Shown piece by piece: positions 11,503 through 26,592 of a stretch of 64,000 nt of DNA. Position numbers and translations under genes: made by a program. The notes under the pieces were generated by a model. The model was not told the origin of the DNA. It made no database searches and worked only from the letters and a program-made list of their open reading frames with translations. The DNA lies in assembly GCA_026874595.1 (NCBI GenBank), contig CM049317.1, positions 1,043,108 to 1,107,107 on the forward strand. The letters are read 5' to 3'. The number at the start of each line of letters is the position of its first letter. The first letter of the stretch is position 1. The stretch is from Sipunculus nudus (Eukaryota; Annelida; Sipuncula; Golfingiida; Sipunculidae).

Positions 11503-14500
11503 AGTCCTCATTACATCCGTTGTGATGTTTACTCTGTTATCTCTCTGTAATGTCTATGACGTCGATATCCTCATTACATCCGTTATGGTGTTTACTCTGG
11601 TATCTGTCTGTAATGGTTATGACGTCGATGTCCTCATTATATCCGTTACGGTGTTTACTCTGGTATCTGTCTGTAATGGTTATGACGTCGATGTCCTCAT
11701 TATATCCGCTATGGTGTTTACTCTGGTATCTGTCTGTAATGTTTATGACGTCGATGTCCTCATCATGTCCGTTATGGTGTTTCCTCTGGTATCTGTCTGT
11801 AATGTTGATGACGTCGATGTCTTCATTACATCCGTTTGGTTTTTACTCAGGTATCTGTCTGTAATGTCTATAACGTCGATGTCCTCATTATGTCCGTTAT
11901 GGTGTTTACTCTGGTATCTGTCTGTAATGTTTATGACGTCCATGTCCTCATTATATCCGTTATGGTTTTTTTACTCTGGTATCTGTCTGTAATGTCTATG
12001 ACGTCGATGTTCTCATTTTGTCCATTATGGTGTTTACTCTGTTATCTCTCTGTAATGTCTATGAAGTCGATATCCTCATTACATCCGTTATAGTGTTTAC
12101 TGTGGTATCTGTCTGTAATGGTTATGACGTCGATGTCCTCATGATATCTGTATGGTGTTTACTCTGGTATATGTCTGTAATGTTATGACGTCGATGTCCT
12201 CATTTTATCCGTTATGGTGTTTACTCTGGTATCTGTCTGTAATGTTATGACGTCGATATCCTCATTACATCTGTTATGGTGTTTACTCTGTTATCTCTCT
12301 GTAATGTCTATGACGTCGATATCCTCATTACATCCGTTATGGTGTTTACTCTGGTATCTGTCTGTAATGGTTATGACGTCGATGTCCTCATTATATCCGT
12401 TACGGTGTTTACTCTGGTATCTGTCTGTAATGGTTACGATGTCGATTTCCTCATTATATCCGTTATGGTGTTTACTCTGGTATCTGTTTGTAATGTTATG
12501 ACGTCGATGTCCTCATTATATCAGTTATGGTGTTTACTCTGGTATCTGTCTGCAATGTTATGACGTCGATATCCTCATTACATCGGTTATGGTGTTTACT
12601 CTGGTATCTGTCTGTAATGTTTATGACGTCGATGTCCTCATTATATACGTTATGGTGTTTACTCTGGTATCTGTCTGTAATGTCTATGACGTCGATATCC
12701 TCATTACATCCGTTATGGTGTTCACTCTGGTATCTGTCTGTAATGTCTATAACATCGATGTCCTCATCACATCCGTTATGGTGTTTACTCTGGTATCTGT
12801 CTGTAGTTTATGACGTAGATGTCATCATCACATCCGTTTGGTGTTTACTCTGGTATCTGTCTGTAATGTTATGACGTCCATGTCCTCATTACATCCGTTA
12901 TGGTTTTTACTCTGGTATCTGTCTGTAATGTCTATGACGTCGATGTTCTCATTATGTCCGTTATGGTTTTTACTCTGGTATCTGTCTGTTATGTTTATGA
13001 CGTCGATGTCCTCATTATGTCCGTTATGGTGTTTACTCTGGTATCTGTCTGTAATGTTTATGACGTCGATGTCCCCATAACATCCGTTATGGTGTTTACT
13101 CTGGTATCTATCTGTAATGTCTATGACGTCTATGTCCTGATTATATCTGTATGGTGTTTACTCTGGTATCTGTCTGTAATGTTTATGACGTCGATGTCCT
13201 CATTATGTCCGTTGTGGTGTTTACTGTGCTATCTGTTGATGGCGTCGATGTCTTCATTACATCCGTTATGTTTTTTACTCTGGTATCTGTCTGTAATGTC
13301 TATGACGTCGATGTCTTCATTATGTCCGTTATGGTGTTTACTCTGGTATCTGTCTGTAATGGTTATGACGTCGATGTCCTCATTATATCCGTTACGGTGT
13401 TTACTCTGGTTTCTGTCTGTACTTTATGAGGTAGATGTCCTCATCACATCCGTTTGGTGTTTACTCTGGTATCTGTCTGTAATGTTATGACGTCGATGTC
13501 CTCTTTACTTCCGTTATGGTTTTTACTCTGGTATCTGTCTGTAATGTCTATGACGTCGATGTTCTCATTATGTCCGTTATGGTGTTTACTCTGGTATTTG
13601 TCTGTAAGGTCTATGACGTCGATATCCTCATTACATCCGTTATGGTGTTTACTCTGGTATTTGTCTGTAATGTTTATGACGTCGATGTCCTCATTATATC
13701 CGTTATGGTGTCTGGTATCTGTCTGTAATGTCTATGACGTCGATGTCCTCATTACGTCCGTTATGGTGTTTACTCTGGTATCTGTCTGTAATGTCTTTGA
13801 CATCGAGGTCCACATCACATCCGTTATGGTGTTTATTCTGGTATCTGTCTGTAGTTTATGACGTAGATGTCCTCATCACATCCGTTTGGTGTTTACTCTT
13901 GTATCTGTCTGTAATGTTATGACGTCGATGTCCTCATTACATCCGTTATGGTTTTTACTCTAGTATCTGTCTGTAATGTCTATGACGTCGATTTTCTCAT
14001 TATGTCCGTTATGGTGTTTACTCTGTTATCTCTCTGTAATGTCTATGACGTCGATATCCTCATTACATCCGTAATGGTGTTTACTCTGGTATCTGTCTGT
14101 AATGGTTAAGACGTCGATGTCCTCATAATATCTGTATGGTTTTTACTCTGGTATCTGTCTGTAATGTTATGACGTCGATCTCCTCATTATAACCGTTAAG
14201 GTGTTTACTCTGGTATCTGTCTGTAATGTTATGACGTCGATGTCCTTATTATATCCGTTAAGGTGTTTACTCTGTTATCTCTCTGTAATGTCTATGACGT
14301 CGATATCCTCATTACATCCGTTATGGTGTTTACTCTGGTATCTGTCTGTAATGGTTATGACGCCGATGTCCTCATTATATCCGTTACGGTGTTTACACTG
14401 GTATCTGTCTATAATAGTTATGACGTCGATGTCCTCATTATATCCGTTATGGTGTTTACTCTGGTATCTGTTTGTAATGTTATGACGTCGATGTCCTCAT

Positions 14501-17500
14501 TATATCCGTTATGGTGTTTATTCTGGTATCTGTCTGTAATGTCTATGACGTCGATATCCTCATTACATCCGTTATGGTGTTCACTCTGGTATCTGTCTGT
14601 AATGTCTATGACATCGATGTCCTCATCACATCCGTTATGGTGTTTACTCTGGTATCTGTCTTTAGTTTATGACGTAGATGTCCTCATCACATCCGTTTGG
14701 TGTTTACTCTGGTATCTGTCTGTAATGTTATGACGTCGATGTCTTCATTACATCCGTTATGGTTTTTACTCTGGTATCTGTCTGTAATGTCTATGACGTC
14801 GATGTTCTCATTATGTCCGTTATGGTTTTTACTCTGGTATCTGTCTGTAATGTTTATGACGTCGATGTCCTCATTATATCAGTTATAGTGTTTACTCTGG
14901 TATCTGTCTGTAATGTTATGACGTCGATATCCTCATTACATCGGTTATGGTATTTACTCTGTTATCTGTCTGTAATGTTTATGACGTCGATGACCTCATT
15001 ATATCCGTTATGGTGTTTACTCTGGTATCTGTCTGTAATGTCTATGACGTCGATATCCTCATTACATCCGTTATGGTGTTTACTCTGGTATCTGTCTGTA
15101 ATGTCTATGACATCGATGTCCTCATCACATCCGTTATGGTGTTTACTCTGGTATTTGTCTGTAGTTTATGACGTAGATGTCCTCAGCACATCCGTTTGGT
15201 GTTTACTCATGGTAACTTTCTGTAATGTTATGACGTCGATGTCCTCATTACATCCGTTATGGTTTTTACTCTGGTATCTGTCTGTAATGTCTATGACGTC
15301 GATGTTCTCATTATGTCCGTTATGGTGTTTACTCTGGTATCTGTCTGTAATGTTTACGACGTCGATGTCCCCATAACATCCGTTATGGTGTTTACTCTGG
15401 TATCTATCTGTAATGTCTATGACGTCTATGTCCTGATTATATTTGTATGGTGTTTACTCTGGTATCTGTCTGCAATGTTTATGACGTCGATGTCCTCATT
15501 TTGTCCGTTATGGTGTTTACTCTGCTATCTGTTGATGACGTCGATGTCTTCATTACATCCGTTATGGTTTTTACTCTGGTAGCAGTCTGTAATGTCTATG
15601 ACGTCGATGTCTTCATTATCTCCGTTATGGTGTTTACTCTGGTATCTGTCTGTAATGTTTATGACGTCGATATCCTCATTATATCCGTTACGGTGTTTAC
15701 TCAGGTTTCTGTCTGTATTTTAGGACGTAGATGTCCTCATCACATCCGTTTGATGTTTACTCTGGTATCTGTCTGTAATGTTATGACGTTGATGTCCTCA
15801 TTACTTCCGTTATGGTTTTTACTCTGGTATATGTCTGTAATGTCTATGACGTTGATGTTCTCATTATGTCCGTTATGGTGTTTACTCTGGTATCTGTCTG
15901 TAAAGTCTATGACGTCGATGTCCTCATTACATCCGTTATGGTGTTTACTCTGGTATCTGTCTGTAGTTTATGACTTGGATATCCTCATTACATCCGTTAT
16001 GGTGTTTACTCTGGTATGTGTCTGTAATGGTATGACGTCGATGTCCTCATTATGTCCGTTATGGTGTTTACTCTGCTCTCTGTTGATGAGTTCGATGTCT
16101 TCATTATATCCGTTATGGTGTTTACTCTGGTATCTGTTTGTAATGTTATGACGTCGATGTCTTCATTATCTCCGTTATGGTGTTTACTCTGGTATCTGTC
16201 TGTAATGTTTATGACGTTGATATCCTCATTATATCCGTTACGGTTTTTACTCTGGTTTCTGTCTGTACTTTATGACGTAGATGACCTCATCACATCCGTT
16301 TGATGTTTACTCTGGTATGTGTCTGTAATGTTATGACGTCGATGTCCTCATTACTTCCGTTATGGTTTTTACTCTGGTATATGTCTGTAATGTCTATGAC
16401 GTCGATGTTCTCATTATGTCCGTTATGGTGTTTACTCTGGTATCTGTCTGTAATGTCTATGACGTCGATGTCCTCATCACATCCGTTTGGCGTTTACTCT
16501 GGTATGTGTCTGTAATGGTATGACGTCGATGTCCTCATTATGTCCGTTATGGTGTTAACTCTGATATCTGTCTGTAATGTTTATGACGTCGATGTCCTCA
16601 TTATATCCGTTACGGTGTTTACTCTGGTATCTGTCTGTAGTTTATGACGTGGATGACCTCATAACATCCGTTTGGTGTTTACTCTGGTATCTGTCTGTAA
16701 TGTTATGACGTCAATGTCCCCATTACATCCGTTATGGTTTTTACTCTGGTGTCTGTCTGTAATGTCTATGACCTCAATGTTCTCATTATGTCCGTTATGG
16801 TGTTTACTCTGGTATCTGTCTGTTATGTCAATGACGTCGATGTCCTCATCACATCCGTTTGGCGTTTACTCTGGTATGTGTCTGTAATGTTATGACGTCG
16901 TTGTCCTCATTACATCCGTTATGGTTTTTACTTTGGTATCTGACTGTAATGTCTATGACGTCGATGTCTTCATTATCTCCGTTATGGTGTTTACTCTGGT
17001 ATCTGTCTGTAATGTTTATGACGTCGATATCCTCATTATATCCGTTACGGTGTTTACTCTGGTTTCTGTCTGTACTTTATGACGTAGATGTCCTCATCAC
17101 ATCCGTTTGATGTTTACTCTGGTATCTGTCTGTAATGTTATGACGTCGATGTCCTCATTACTTTCGTTATGGTTTTTACTCTGGTATATGTCTGTAATGT
17201 CTATGACATCGATGTTCTCATTATGTCCGTTATGGTGTTTACTCTGGTATCTGTCTGTAATGTCTATGACGTCGATGTCCTCATCACATCCGTTTGGCGT
17301 TTACTCTGGTATGTGTCTGTAATGGTATGACGTCGATGTCCTCATTATGTCCGTTATGGTGTTAACTCTGCTATCTGTTGATGACGTCGATGTCTTCATT
17401 ACATCCGTTATGGTTTTTACTCTGGTATAATCTGTCTGTAATGTCTATGTCGTCGATGTCCTCATTATGTCCATTATGGTGTTTACTCTGATATCTCTCT

Positions 17501-18136
17501 GTAATGTTTATGACGTGGATGTCCTCATTATATCCGTTACGGTGTTTACTCTGGTATCTGTCTGTAGTTTATGACGTGGATGACCTCATAACATCCGTTT
17601 GGTGTTTACTCTGGTATCTGTCTGTAATGTTATGACGTCAATGTCCCCATTACATCCGTTATGGTTTTTACTCTGGTGTCTGTCTGTAATGTCTATGACG
17701 TCGATGTTCTCATTATGTCCGTTATGGTGTTTACTCTGGTATCTGTCTGTAATGTCAATGACGTCGATGTCCTCATTACATCCTTTATGGTGTTTACTCT
17801 CTTATCTCTCTGTAATGTCTATGACGTCGATATCCTCATTACATCCGTTATGGTGTTTACTCTGGTATCTGTCTGTAATGGTTATGACGTCGATGTCCTC
17901 ATTATATCCATTACGGTGTTTACTCTGGTATCTGTCTGTAATGGTTATGACGTCGATGTCCTCATAATATCCGTTATGGTGTTTACTCTGGTATCTGTTT
18001 GTAATGTTATGACGTCGATGTCCTCATTATATCCGTCATGGTGTTTACTCTGGTATCTGTCTGTAATGTTATGACGTCGATATCCTCATTACATCGGTTA
18101 TGGTGTTTACTCTGGTATTTGTCTGTAATGTTTATG

Positions 18137-18748
18137 ACGTCGATATCCTCATTATATCCGTTATGGTGTTTACTCTGGTATCTGCCTGTAATGTTTATGA
18201 AGTCGATGTCCCCATAACATCCGTTATGGTGTTCACTCTGGTATCTGTCTGTAATGTCTAAGACGTCGATGTCCTCATCACATCCGTTATTTTGTTTACT
18301 ATGGTATCTATCTATTATGTCTATGACGTCCATATCCTGATTATATCCGCTATGGTGTTTACTCTGGTATCTGTCTGTAATGCTTATGACGTCGATGTTC
18401 TCATTATGTCCGTTAGGGTGTTTACTCTGCTATCTGTTGATGACGTCGATATCCTCATTATATCCGTTATGGTGTTTACTCTGGTATCTGCCTGTAATGT
18501 TTATGAAGTCGATGTCCCCATAACATCCGTTATGGTGTTCACTCTGGTATCTGTCTGTAATGTCTAAGACGTCGATGTCCTCATCACATCCGTTATTTTG
18601 TTTACTATGGTATCTATCTATTATGTCTATGACGTCCATATCCTGATTATATCCGCTATGGTGTTTACTCTGGTATCTGTCTGTAATGCTTATGACGTCG
18701 ATGTTCTCATTATGTCCGTTAGGGTGTTTACTCTGCTATCTGTTGATG
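18137..18748. repeat. Local 306-bp tandem duplication within the satellite
   Basis: The segment 18,137-18,442 is followed directly by a near-identical copy at 18,443-18,748. Both carry rare markers, such as GTTATTTTGTTTACTATGG and ATCTATCTATTATG. Confidence 0.8.
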
Positions 18749-21700
18749 ACGTCGATGTCTTCATTACATCCATTATGGTTTTTACTCTGGTATCTGTCTG
18801 TAATGTCTATGACGTCGATGTCCTCATTATGTCCGTTATGGTGTTTACTCTTGTATCTGTCTGTAATGTCTATGACGTCGATGCCCTTATCGCATCCGTT
18901 TGGTGTTTACTCTGGTATCTGTCTGTTGTTTATGACGTAGATGCCCTTATTACATCCGTTTTGTGTTTACTCTGGTATCTGTCTTTAATGTTATGACATC
19001 TATGTCCTCATCACATCCGTTATGGTGTTTACTCTGGTATCTGTCTGTAGTTTATGACTTAGATGTCCTCATCACATCCGTTTGGCGTTTACTCTGGTAT
19101 GTGTCTGTAATGGTATGACGTCGATGTCCTCATTATGTCCGTTATGGTGTTAACTCTGCTATCTGTTGATAACGTCGATGTCTTTATTACATCCGTTATG
19201 GTTTTTACTCTGGTATTTGTCTGTAATGTCTATGACGTCGATGTCCTCATTATGTCCATTTTGGTGTTTACTCTGATATCTGTCTGTAATGTTTATGACG
19301 TCGATGTCCTCAATATATCCGTTTTGTGTTTACTCTGGTATCTGTCTTTAATGTTATGACATCGATGTCCTCATCACATCCGTTATGGTGTTTACTCTGG
19401 TATCTGTCTGTAGTTTATGACGTGGATGACCTCATCACATCCGTTTGGTGTTTACTCTGGTATCTGTCTGTAATGTTATGACGTCAATGTCCCCATTACA
19501 TCCGTTATGGTTTTTACTCTGGTGTCTGTCTGTAATGTCTATGACGTCGATGTTCTCATTATGTCCGTTATGGTGTTTACTCTGGTATCTGTCTGTAATG
19601 TCAATGACGTCGATGTCCTCATTACATCCATTATGGTGTTTACTCTCTTATCTCTCTGTAATGTCTATGACGTCGATATCCTCATTACATCCGTTAAGGT
19701 GTTTACTCTGGTATCTGTCTGTAATGGTTATGACGTCGATGTCCTCATTATATCCATTACGGTGTTTACTCTGGTATCTGTCTGTAATGGTTATGACGTC
19801 GATGTCCTCATTATATCCGTTATGGTGTTTACTCTGGTATCTGTTTGTAATGTTATGACGTCGATGTCCTCATAATATCCGTTATGGTGTTTACTCTGGT
19901 ATCTGTCTGTAATGTTATGACGTGGACATCCTCATTACATCGGTTATGGTGTTTACTCTGGTATTTGTCTGTAATGTTTATGACGTCGATATCCTCATTA
20001 TATCCGTTATGGTGTTTACTCTGGTATCGGCCTGTAATGTTTATGACGTCGATGTCCCCATAACATCCGTTATGGTGTTTACTCTGGTATCTATCTATTA
20101 TGTCTATGACGTCTATGTCCTGATTATATCCGCTATGGTGTTTACTCTGGTATCTGTCTGTAATGTTTATGACGTCGATGTCCTCATTATATCAGTTATG
20201 GTGTTTACTCTGGTATCTGTCTGTAATGTTATGATGTCGATATCCTCATTACATCGGTTATGGTGTTTACACTGGTATCTGTCTGTAATGTTTATGACGT
20301 CGATGTCCTCATTATATCCGTTATGGTGTTTACTCTGGTATCTGTCTGTAATGTCTATGACGTCGATATCCTCATTACATCCGTAAGAGTGTTTACTCTG
20401 GAATCTGTCTGTAATGACTATGACATCGATGTCCTCATCACATCCGTTAGGGTGTTTACTCTGGTATCTGTCTGTAGTTTATGACGTAGATGTCCTCATC
20501 ACATCCGTTTGGTGTTTACTCTGGTATCTGTCTGTAATGTTATGACGTCGATGTCCTTATTACATCCGTTATGGTGTTTACTCTGGTATCTATCTGTAAT
20601 GTCTATGATGTCTATGTCCTGATAATATCTGCTATGGTGTTTACTCTGGTATCTGTATGTAATGTTTATGACGTCGATGTCCTCATTATGTCCGCTATGG
20701 TGTTTACTCTGCTATCTGTTGATGACGTCGATGTCTTCATTACATCATTTATGGTTTTTACTCTGGTATCTGTCTGTAATGTCTATGACGTCGATGTCTT
20801 CATTATGTCCTTTATGGTTTTAACTCTGGTATCTGTCTGAAATGTTTATGACGTCGATGTCCTCACCACATCCGTTATGGTTTTTACTTTGGTATCTGTC
20901 TGTAATGTCTATGATGTCGATGTTTACTCTGGTATCTGTCTGTAGTTTATGACGTAGATGTCCTCATCACATCCGTTTGGCGTTTACTCTGGTATGTGTC
21001 TGTAATGTTATGACGTCGATGTCCTCATTACATCCGTTATGGTTTTTACTTTGGTATCTGACTGTAATGTCTATGACGTCGATCTTCTCATTATGTCCGT
21101 TATGGTGTTTACTCTGGTATCTCTCTGTAATGTTTATGACGTCGATGTCCCTATAACATCCGTTATGGTGTTTACTATGGTATCTGTCTGTAATATCTAT
21201 GACGTCTATGTCCTGATTATATCCGCTATGGTGTTTACTCTGGTATCTGTCTGTAATGTTTATGACGTCGATGTCCTCATTATGTCCGTTATGGTGTTTA
21301 CTCTGCTATCTGTTGATGACGTCGATGTCTTCATTACATCCGTTATGGTTTTTACTCTGGTATCTGTCTGTAATGTCTATGACGTCGATGTCTTCATTAC
21401 ATCCGTTTGGTTTTTACTCTGGCATCTGTCTGTAATGTCTATGACGTCGATGTCCTCATTATGTCCGTTATGGTGTTTACTCTGGTATCTGTCTGTAATG
21501 GTTATGACGCCGATATCCTCATTACATCGGTTATAGTGTTTACTCTGGTATCTGTCTGTAATGTTTATGACGTCGATGTCCTCATTATATCCGTTATGGT
21601 GTTTACTCTGGTATCTGTCTGTAATGTTTATGACGTCGATGTCCTGATTATATCCGTTATGGTGTTTACTGTGCTATCTGTTGATGACGTCGATGTCTTC

Positions 21701-24700
21701 ATTACATCCGCTAGGTTTTTACTCTGGTATCTGTCTGTAATGTCTATGACGTCGATGTCTTCATTACATCCGTTTGGTTTTTACTCTGGCATCTGTCTGT
21801 AATGTCTATGACGTCGATGTCCTCATTATGTCCGTTATGGTGTTTACTCTGGTAGCTGTTTGTAATGTTTATGACGTCGATGTCCCCATAACATCGGTTA
21901 GGGTGTTTACTCTGGTATCTGTCTGTAATGTTTATGACGTCGATGTCCTCATTATATCCGTTATGGTGTTTACTCTGGTATCTGTCTGTAATGTCTATGA
22001 CGTCAATATCCTCATTACATCCGTAAGAGTGTTTACTCTGGTATCTGTCTGTAATGACTATGACATCGATGTCCTCATCACATCCGTTATGGTGTTTACT
22101 CTAGTATCTGTCTGTAGTTTCTGACGTAGATGTGCTCATCACATCCGTTTGGTGTTTACTCTGGTATCTGTCTGTAATGTTATGACGTCGATGTCCTTAT
22201 TACATCCGTTATGGTTTTTACTCTAGTATCTGTCTGTAATGTCTATGACGTCGATGTTCTCAGTATGTCCGTTATGGTTTTTACTCTGGTATCTGTCTGT
22301 AATGTTTATGACGTCGATGTCCTCATTTTGTCCGTTATGGTGTTTAATCTGGTATCTGTTTGTAATGTTTATGACGTCGATGTCCCCATAACATCCGTTA
22401 TGGTGTTTAATCTGGTATCTATCTGTAATGTCTATGATGCTATGTCCTGATAATATCTGCTATGGTGTTTACTCTGGTATCTGTCTGTAATGTTTATGAC
22501 GTTGATGTCCTCATTATGTCCGTTATGGTGTTTACTCTGCTATCGGTTGATGACGTCGATGTCTTCATTACATCATTTATGGTTTTTACTCTGGTATCTG
22601 TCTGTAATGTCTATGACGTCGATGTCTTCATTACATCCGTTATGGTTTTTACTCTGGTATCTGTCTGAAATGTTTATGACGTCGATGTCCTTAATATATC
22701 CGTTACGGTGTTTACTCTGGTTTCTGTCTGTACTTTATGACGTAGATGTCCTCATATAATCCGTTTGGTGTTTACTCTGGTATCTGCCTGTAATGTTATG
22801 ACGTCGATGTCCTCATTACATCCGTTATGGTTTTTACTCTGGTATCTGTCTGTAATGTCTATGACGTCGATGTTCTCATTATGTCCGTTATGGTGTTTAC
22901 TCTGGTATCTGTCTGTAATGTCTATGACGTCGATGTCCTTATCACATCCGTCTTGGTGTTTACTCTGGTATCTGTCTGTAGTTTATGACGTAGATGTCCT
23001 CATCACATCCGTTTGGCGTTTACTCTGGTATGTGTCTGTAATGTTATGACGTCGTTGTCCTCATTACATCCATTATGGTTTTTACTTTGGTATCTGACTG
23101 TAATGTCTATGACGTCGATGTTCTCATTATGTCCGTTATGGTGTTTACTCTGGTATCTGTCTGTAGTTTATGACGTCGATGTCCTCATTATGTCCGTTAT
23201 GGTGTTTACTCTGCTATCTGTTGATGACGTCGATGTCTTCATTACATCCGTTATGGTTTTTACTCTGGTATCTGTCTGTAATGTCTATGACGTCGATGTC
23301 TTCATTACATCCGTTTGGTTTTTACTCTTGCATCTGTCTGTAATGTCTATGACGTCGATGTCCTCATTATGTCCGTTATGGTGTTTACTCTGGTATCTGT
23401 CTGTAATATTTATGACGTCGATGTCCTCATTATATCCGTTATTGTTTTTACTCTGGTATCTGTCCGTAATGTCTATGACGTCGATGTTCTCATTATGTCC
23501 GTTATGGTCTTTACTCTGCTATCTGTTGATGACGTAGATGTCCGCATCACATCCGTTTGGTGTTTACTCTGGTGTCTTTCTGTAATGTTATGACGTCGAT
23601 GTCCTCATTACATCCGTTATGGTTTTTACTCTGGTATCTGTCTGTTATGTCTATGACGTCGATGTTCTCATTATGTCCGTTATGGTTTTTACTCTGGTAT
23701 CTATCTGTAATGTATATGACATCTATGTACTGATTTTAACTGTATGGTGTTTACTCTGGTATCTGTCTGTAATGTTTATGACGCCGATGTCCTCATTATG
23801 TTCGTTATGGTGTTTATTCTGCTATCTGTTGATGACGTCGATGTCTTCATTTCATCCGTTATGGCTTTTACTCTGGTATAAGTTTGTCATGTCTATGACG
23901 TCGATGTCTTCATTATGTCCGTTATGGTGTTTACTCTGGTATCTGTCTGTAATGCTTATGACGTCGATGTCCTCATTATATCCGTTACCGTGTTTACTCT
24001 GGTTTCTGTCTGTACTTTATGACGTAGATGTCCTCATCACATCCGTTTGGTGTTTACTCTGGTATCTGTCAGTTATGTTATGACGTCGATGTCCTCATTA
24101 CATCCGTTATGGTTTTTACTCTGGTATCTGTCTGTAATGTCTATGACGTCGATGTCCTCATCACATCCGTCATGGTGTTTACTCTGGTATATGTCTGTAG
24201 TTTATGACGTCGATGTCCTCATTACATCCGTTATGGTTTTTACTCTGGTATCTGTCTGTAATGTCTAGGACGTCGATGTTCTCATTATGTCCGTTATGGT
24301 GTTTTCTCTGTTATCTCTCTGTAATGTCTATGACGTCGATATCCTCATTACATCCGTTATGGTGTTTACCCTGTTATCTCTCTGTAATGTCTATGACGTC
24401 GATATTCTCATTACATCCGTTATGGTGTTTACTCTGGTATCTGTCTGTAATGGTTATGACGTCGATGTCCTCATTATATCCGTTATGGTGTTTACTCTGG
24501 TATCTGTCTCTAATGTTTATGACGTCGATGTCTTCATTATATCCGTTATGGTTTTTACTCTGGTATCTGTCCTAATGTCTATGACGTCGATGTTCTCATT
24601 ATATCCGTTATGGTCTTTACTCTGCTATCTGTTGATGACGTCGATGTCCACATTACATCCGTTATGTTTTTTACTTTGGTATCTGTCTGTAATGTCTATG

Positions 24701-26592
24701 ACGTCGATGTCTTCATTACATCCGTTATGGTTTTTACTCTGGTATCTGTCTGTAATGTCTATGACGTCGATGTTCTCATTATGTCCGTTATGGTGTTTGC
24801 TCTGTTATCTCTCTGTAATGTCTATGACGTCGATATCCTCATTACATCGGTTATGGTGTTTACTCTGTTATCTCTCTGTAATGTCTATGACGTCGATATT
24901 CTCATTACATCCGTTATGGTGTTTACTCTGGTATCTTTCTGTAATGTTATGACGTCGATGTCCTCATTACATCCGTTATGGTTTTTACTCTGGTATCTGT
25001 CTGTAATGTCTATGACGTCGATGTTCTCATTATGTCCGTTATGGTTTTTACTCTGGTATCTGTTTGTAATGTTATTAACGTCGATGTCCTCAGTATATCA
25101 GTTATGGTGTTTACTCTGGTGTCTGTCTGTAATGTTATGACGTCGATATCCTCATTACATCAGTTATGGTGTTTACTCTGTTATCTGTCTGTAATGTTTA
25201 TGACGTCGATGACCTCATTATATCCGTTATGGTGTTTACTCTGGTATCTGTCTGTAATGTCTATGACGTCGATATCCTCATTACATCCGTTATGGTGTTT
25301 ACTCTGGTATCTGTCTGTAATGTCTATGACATCGATGTCCTCTTCACATCCGTTATGGTGTTTACTCTGGTATTTGTCTGTAGTTTATGACGTAGATGTC
25401 CTCAGCACATCCGTTTGGTGTTTACTCATGGTAACTTTCTGTAATGTTATGACGTCGATGTCCTCATTACATCCGTTATTCTTTTTACTCTGGTATCTGT
25501 CTGTAATGTCTATGACGTTGATGTTCTCATTATGTCCGTTATGGTGTTTACTCTGGTATCTGTCTGTAATGTTTAGGACGTCGATGTCCCCATAACATCC
25601 GTTATGGTGTTTACTCTGGTATCTATCTGTAATGTCTATGACGTCTATGTCCTGATTATATTTGTATGGTTTTTACTCTGGTATGTGTCTGTAATGGTAT
25701 GACGTCGATGTCCTCATTATGTCCGTTATGGTGTTTACTCTGCTATCTGTTGATGAGTTCGATGTCTTCATTACATCAGTTATGGTTTTTACTCTGGTGT
25801 CTGTCTGTAATGTTATGACGTCAATGTCCCCATTACATCCGTTATGGTTTTTACTCTGGTGTCTGTCTGTAATGTCTATGACGTCGATGTTCTCATTATG
25901 TCCGTTATGGTGTTTACTCTGGTATCTGTCTGTAATGTCAATGACGTCGATGTCCTCATTACATCCGTTATGGTGTTTACTCTCTTATCTCTCTGTAATG
26001 TCTATGACGTCGATATCCTCATAACATACGTTGTGGTGTTTACTCTGGTATCTATCTGTAATGGTTATGACGTCGATGTCCTCATTATATCCATTACGGT
26101 GTTTACTCTGGTATCTGTCTGTAATGGTTATGACGTCGATGTCCTCATTATATCCGTTATGGTGTTTACTCTGGTATCTGTCTGTAATGTTAAGGACGTC
26201 GATGTCCCCATAACATCCGTTATGGTGTTTACTCTGGTATCTATTTGTAATGTCTATGACGTCTATGTCCTGATTATATTTGTATGGTGTTTACTCTGGT
26301 ATCTGTCTGTAATGTTGAAGACCTCGATGTCCTCATTTTGTCCGTTATGGTGTTTACTCTGCTATCTGTTGATGACGTCGATGTCTTCATTACATCCGTT
26401 ATGGTTTTTACTCTGGTAGCAGTCTGTAATGTCTATGACGTCGATGTCTTCATTATCTCCGTTATGGTGTTTACTCTGGTATCTGTCTGTAATGTTTATG
26501 ACGTCGATATCCTCATTATATCCGTTACGGTGTTTACTCAGGTTTCTGTCTGTATTTTAGGACGTAGATGTCCTCATCACATCCGTTTGATG

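Noticed and set aside
11743-18639. Minus-strand frames in the satellite (ITDRYQSKHHN-type repeats)
   Set aside because: Same tandem-repeat artefact on the other strand; short and not conserved along the array.
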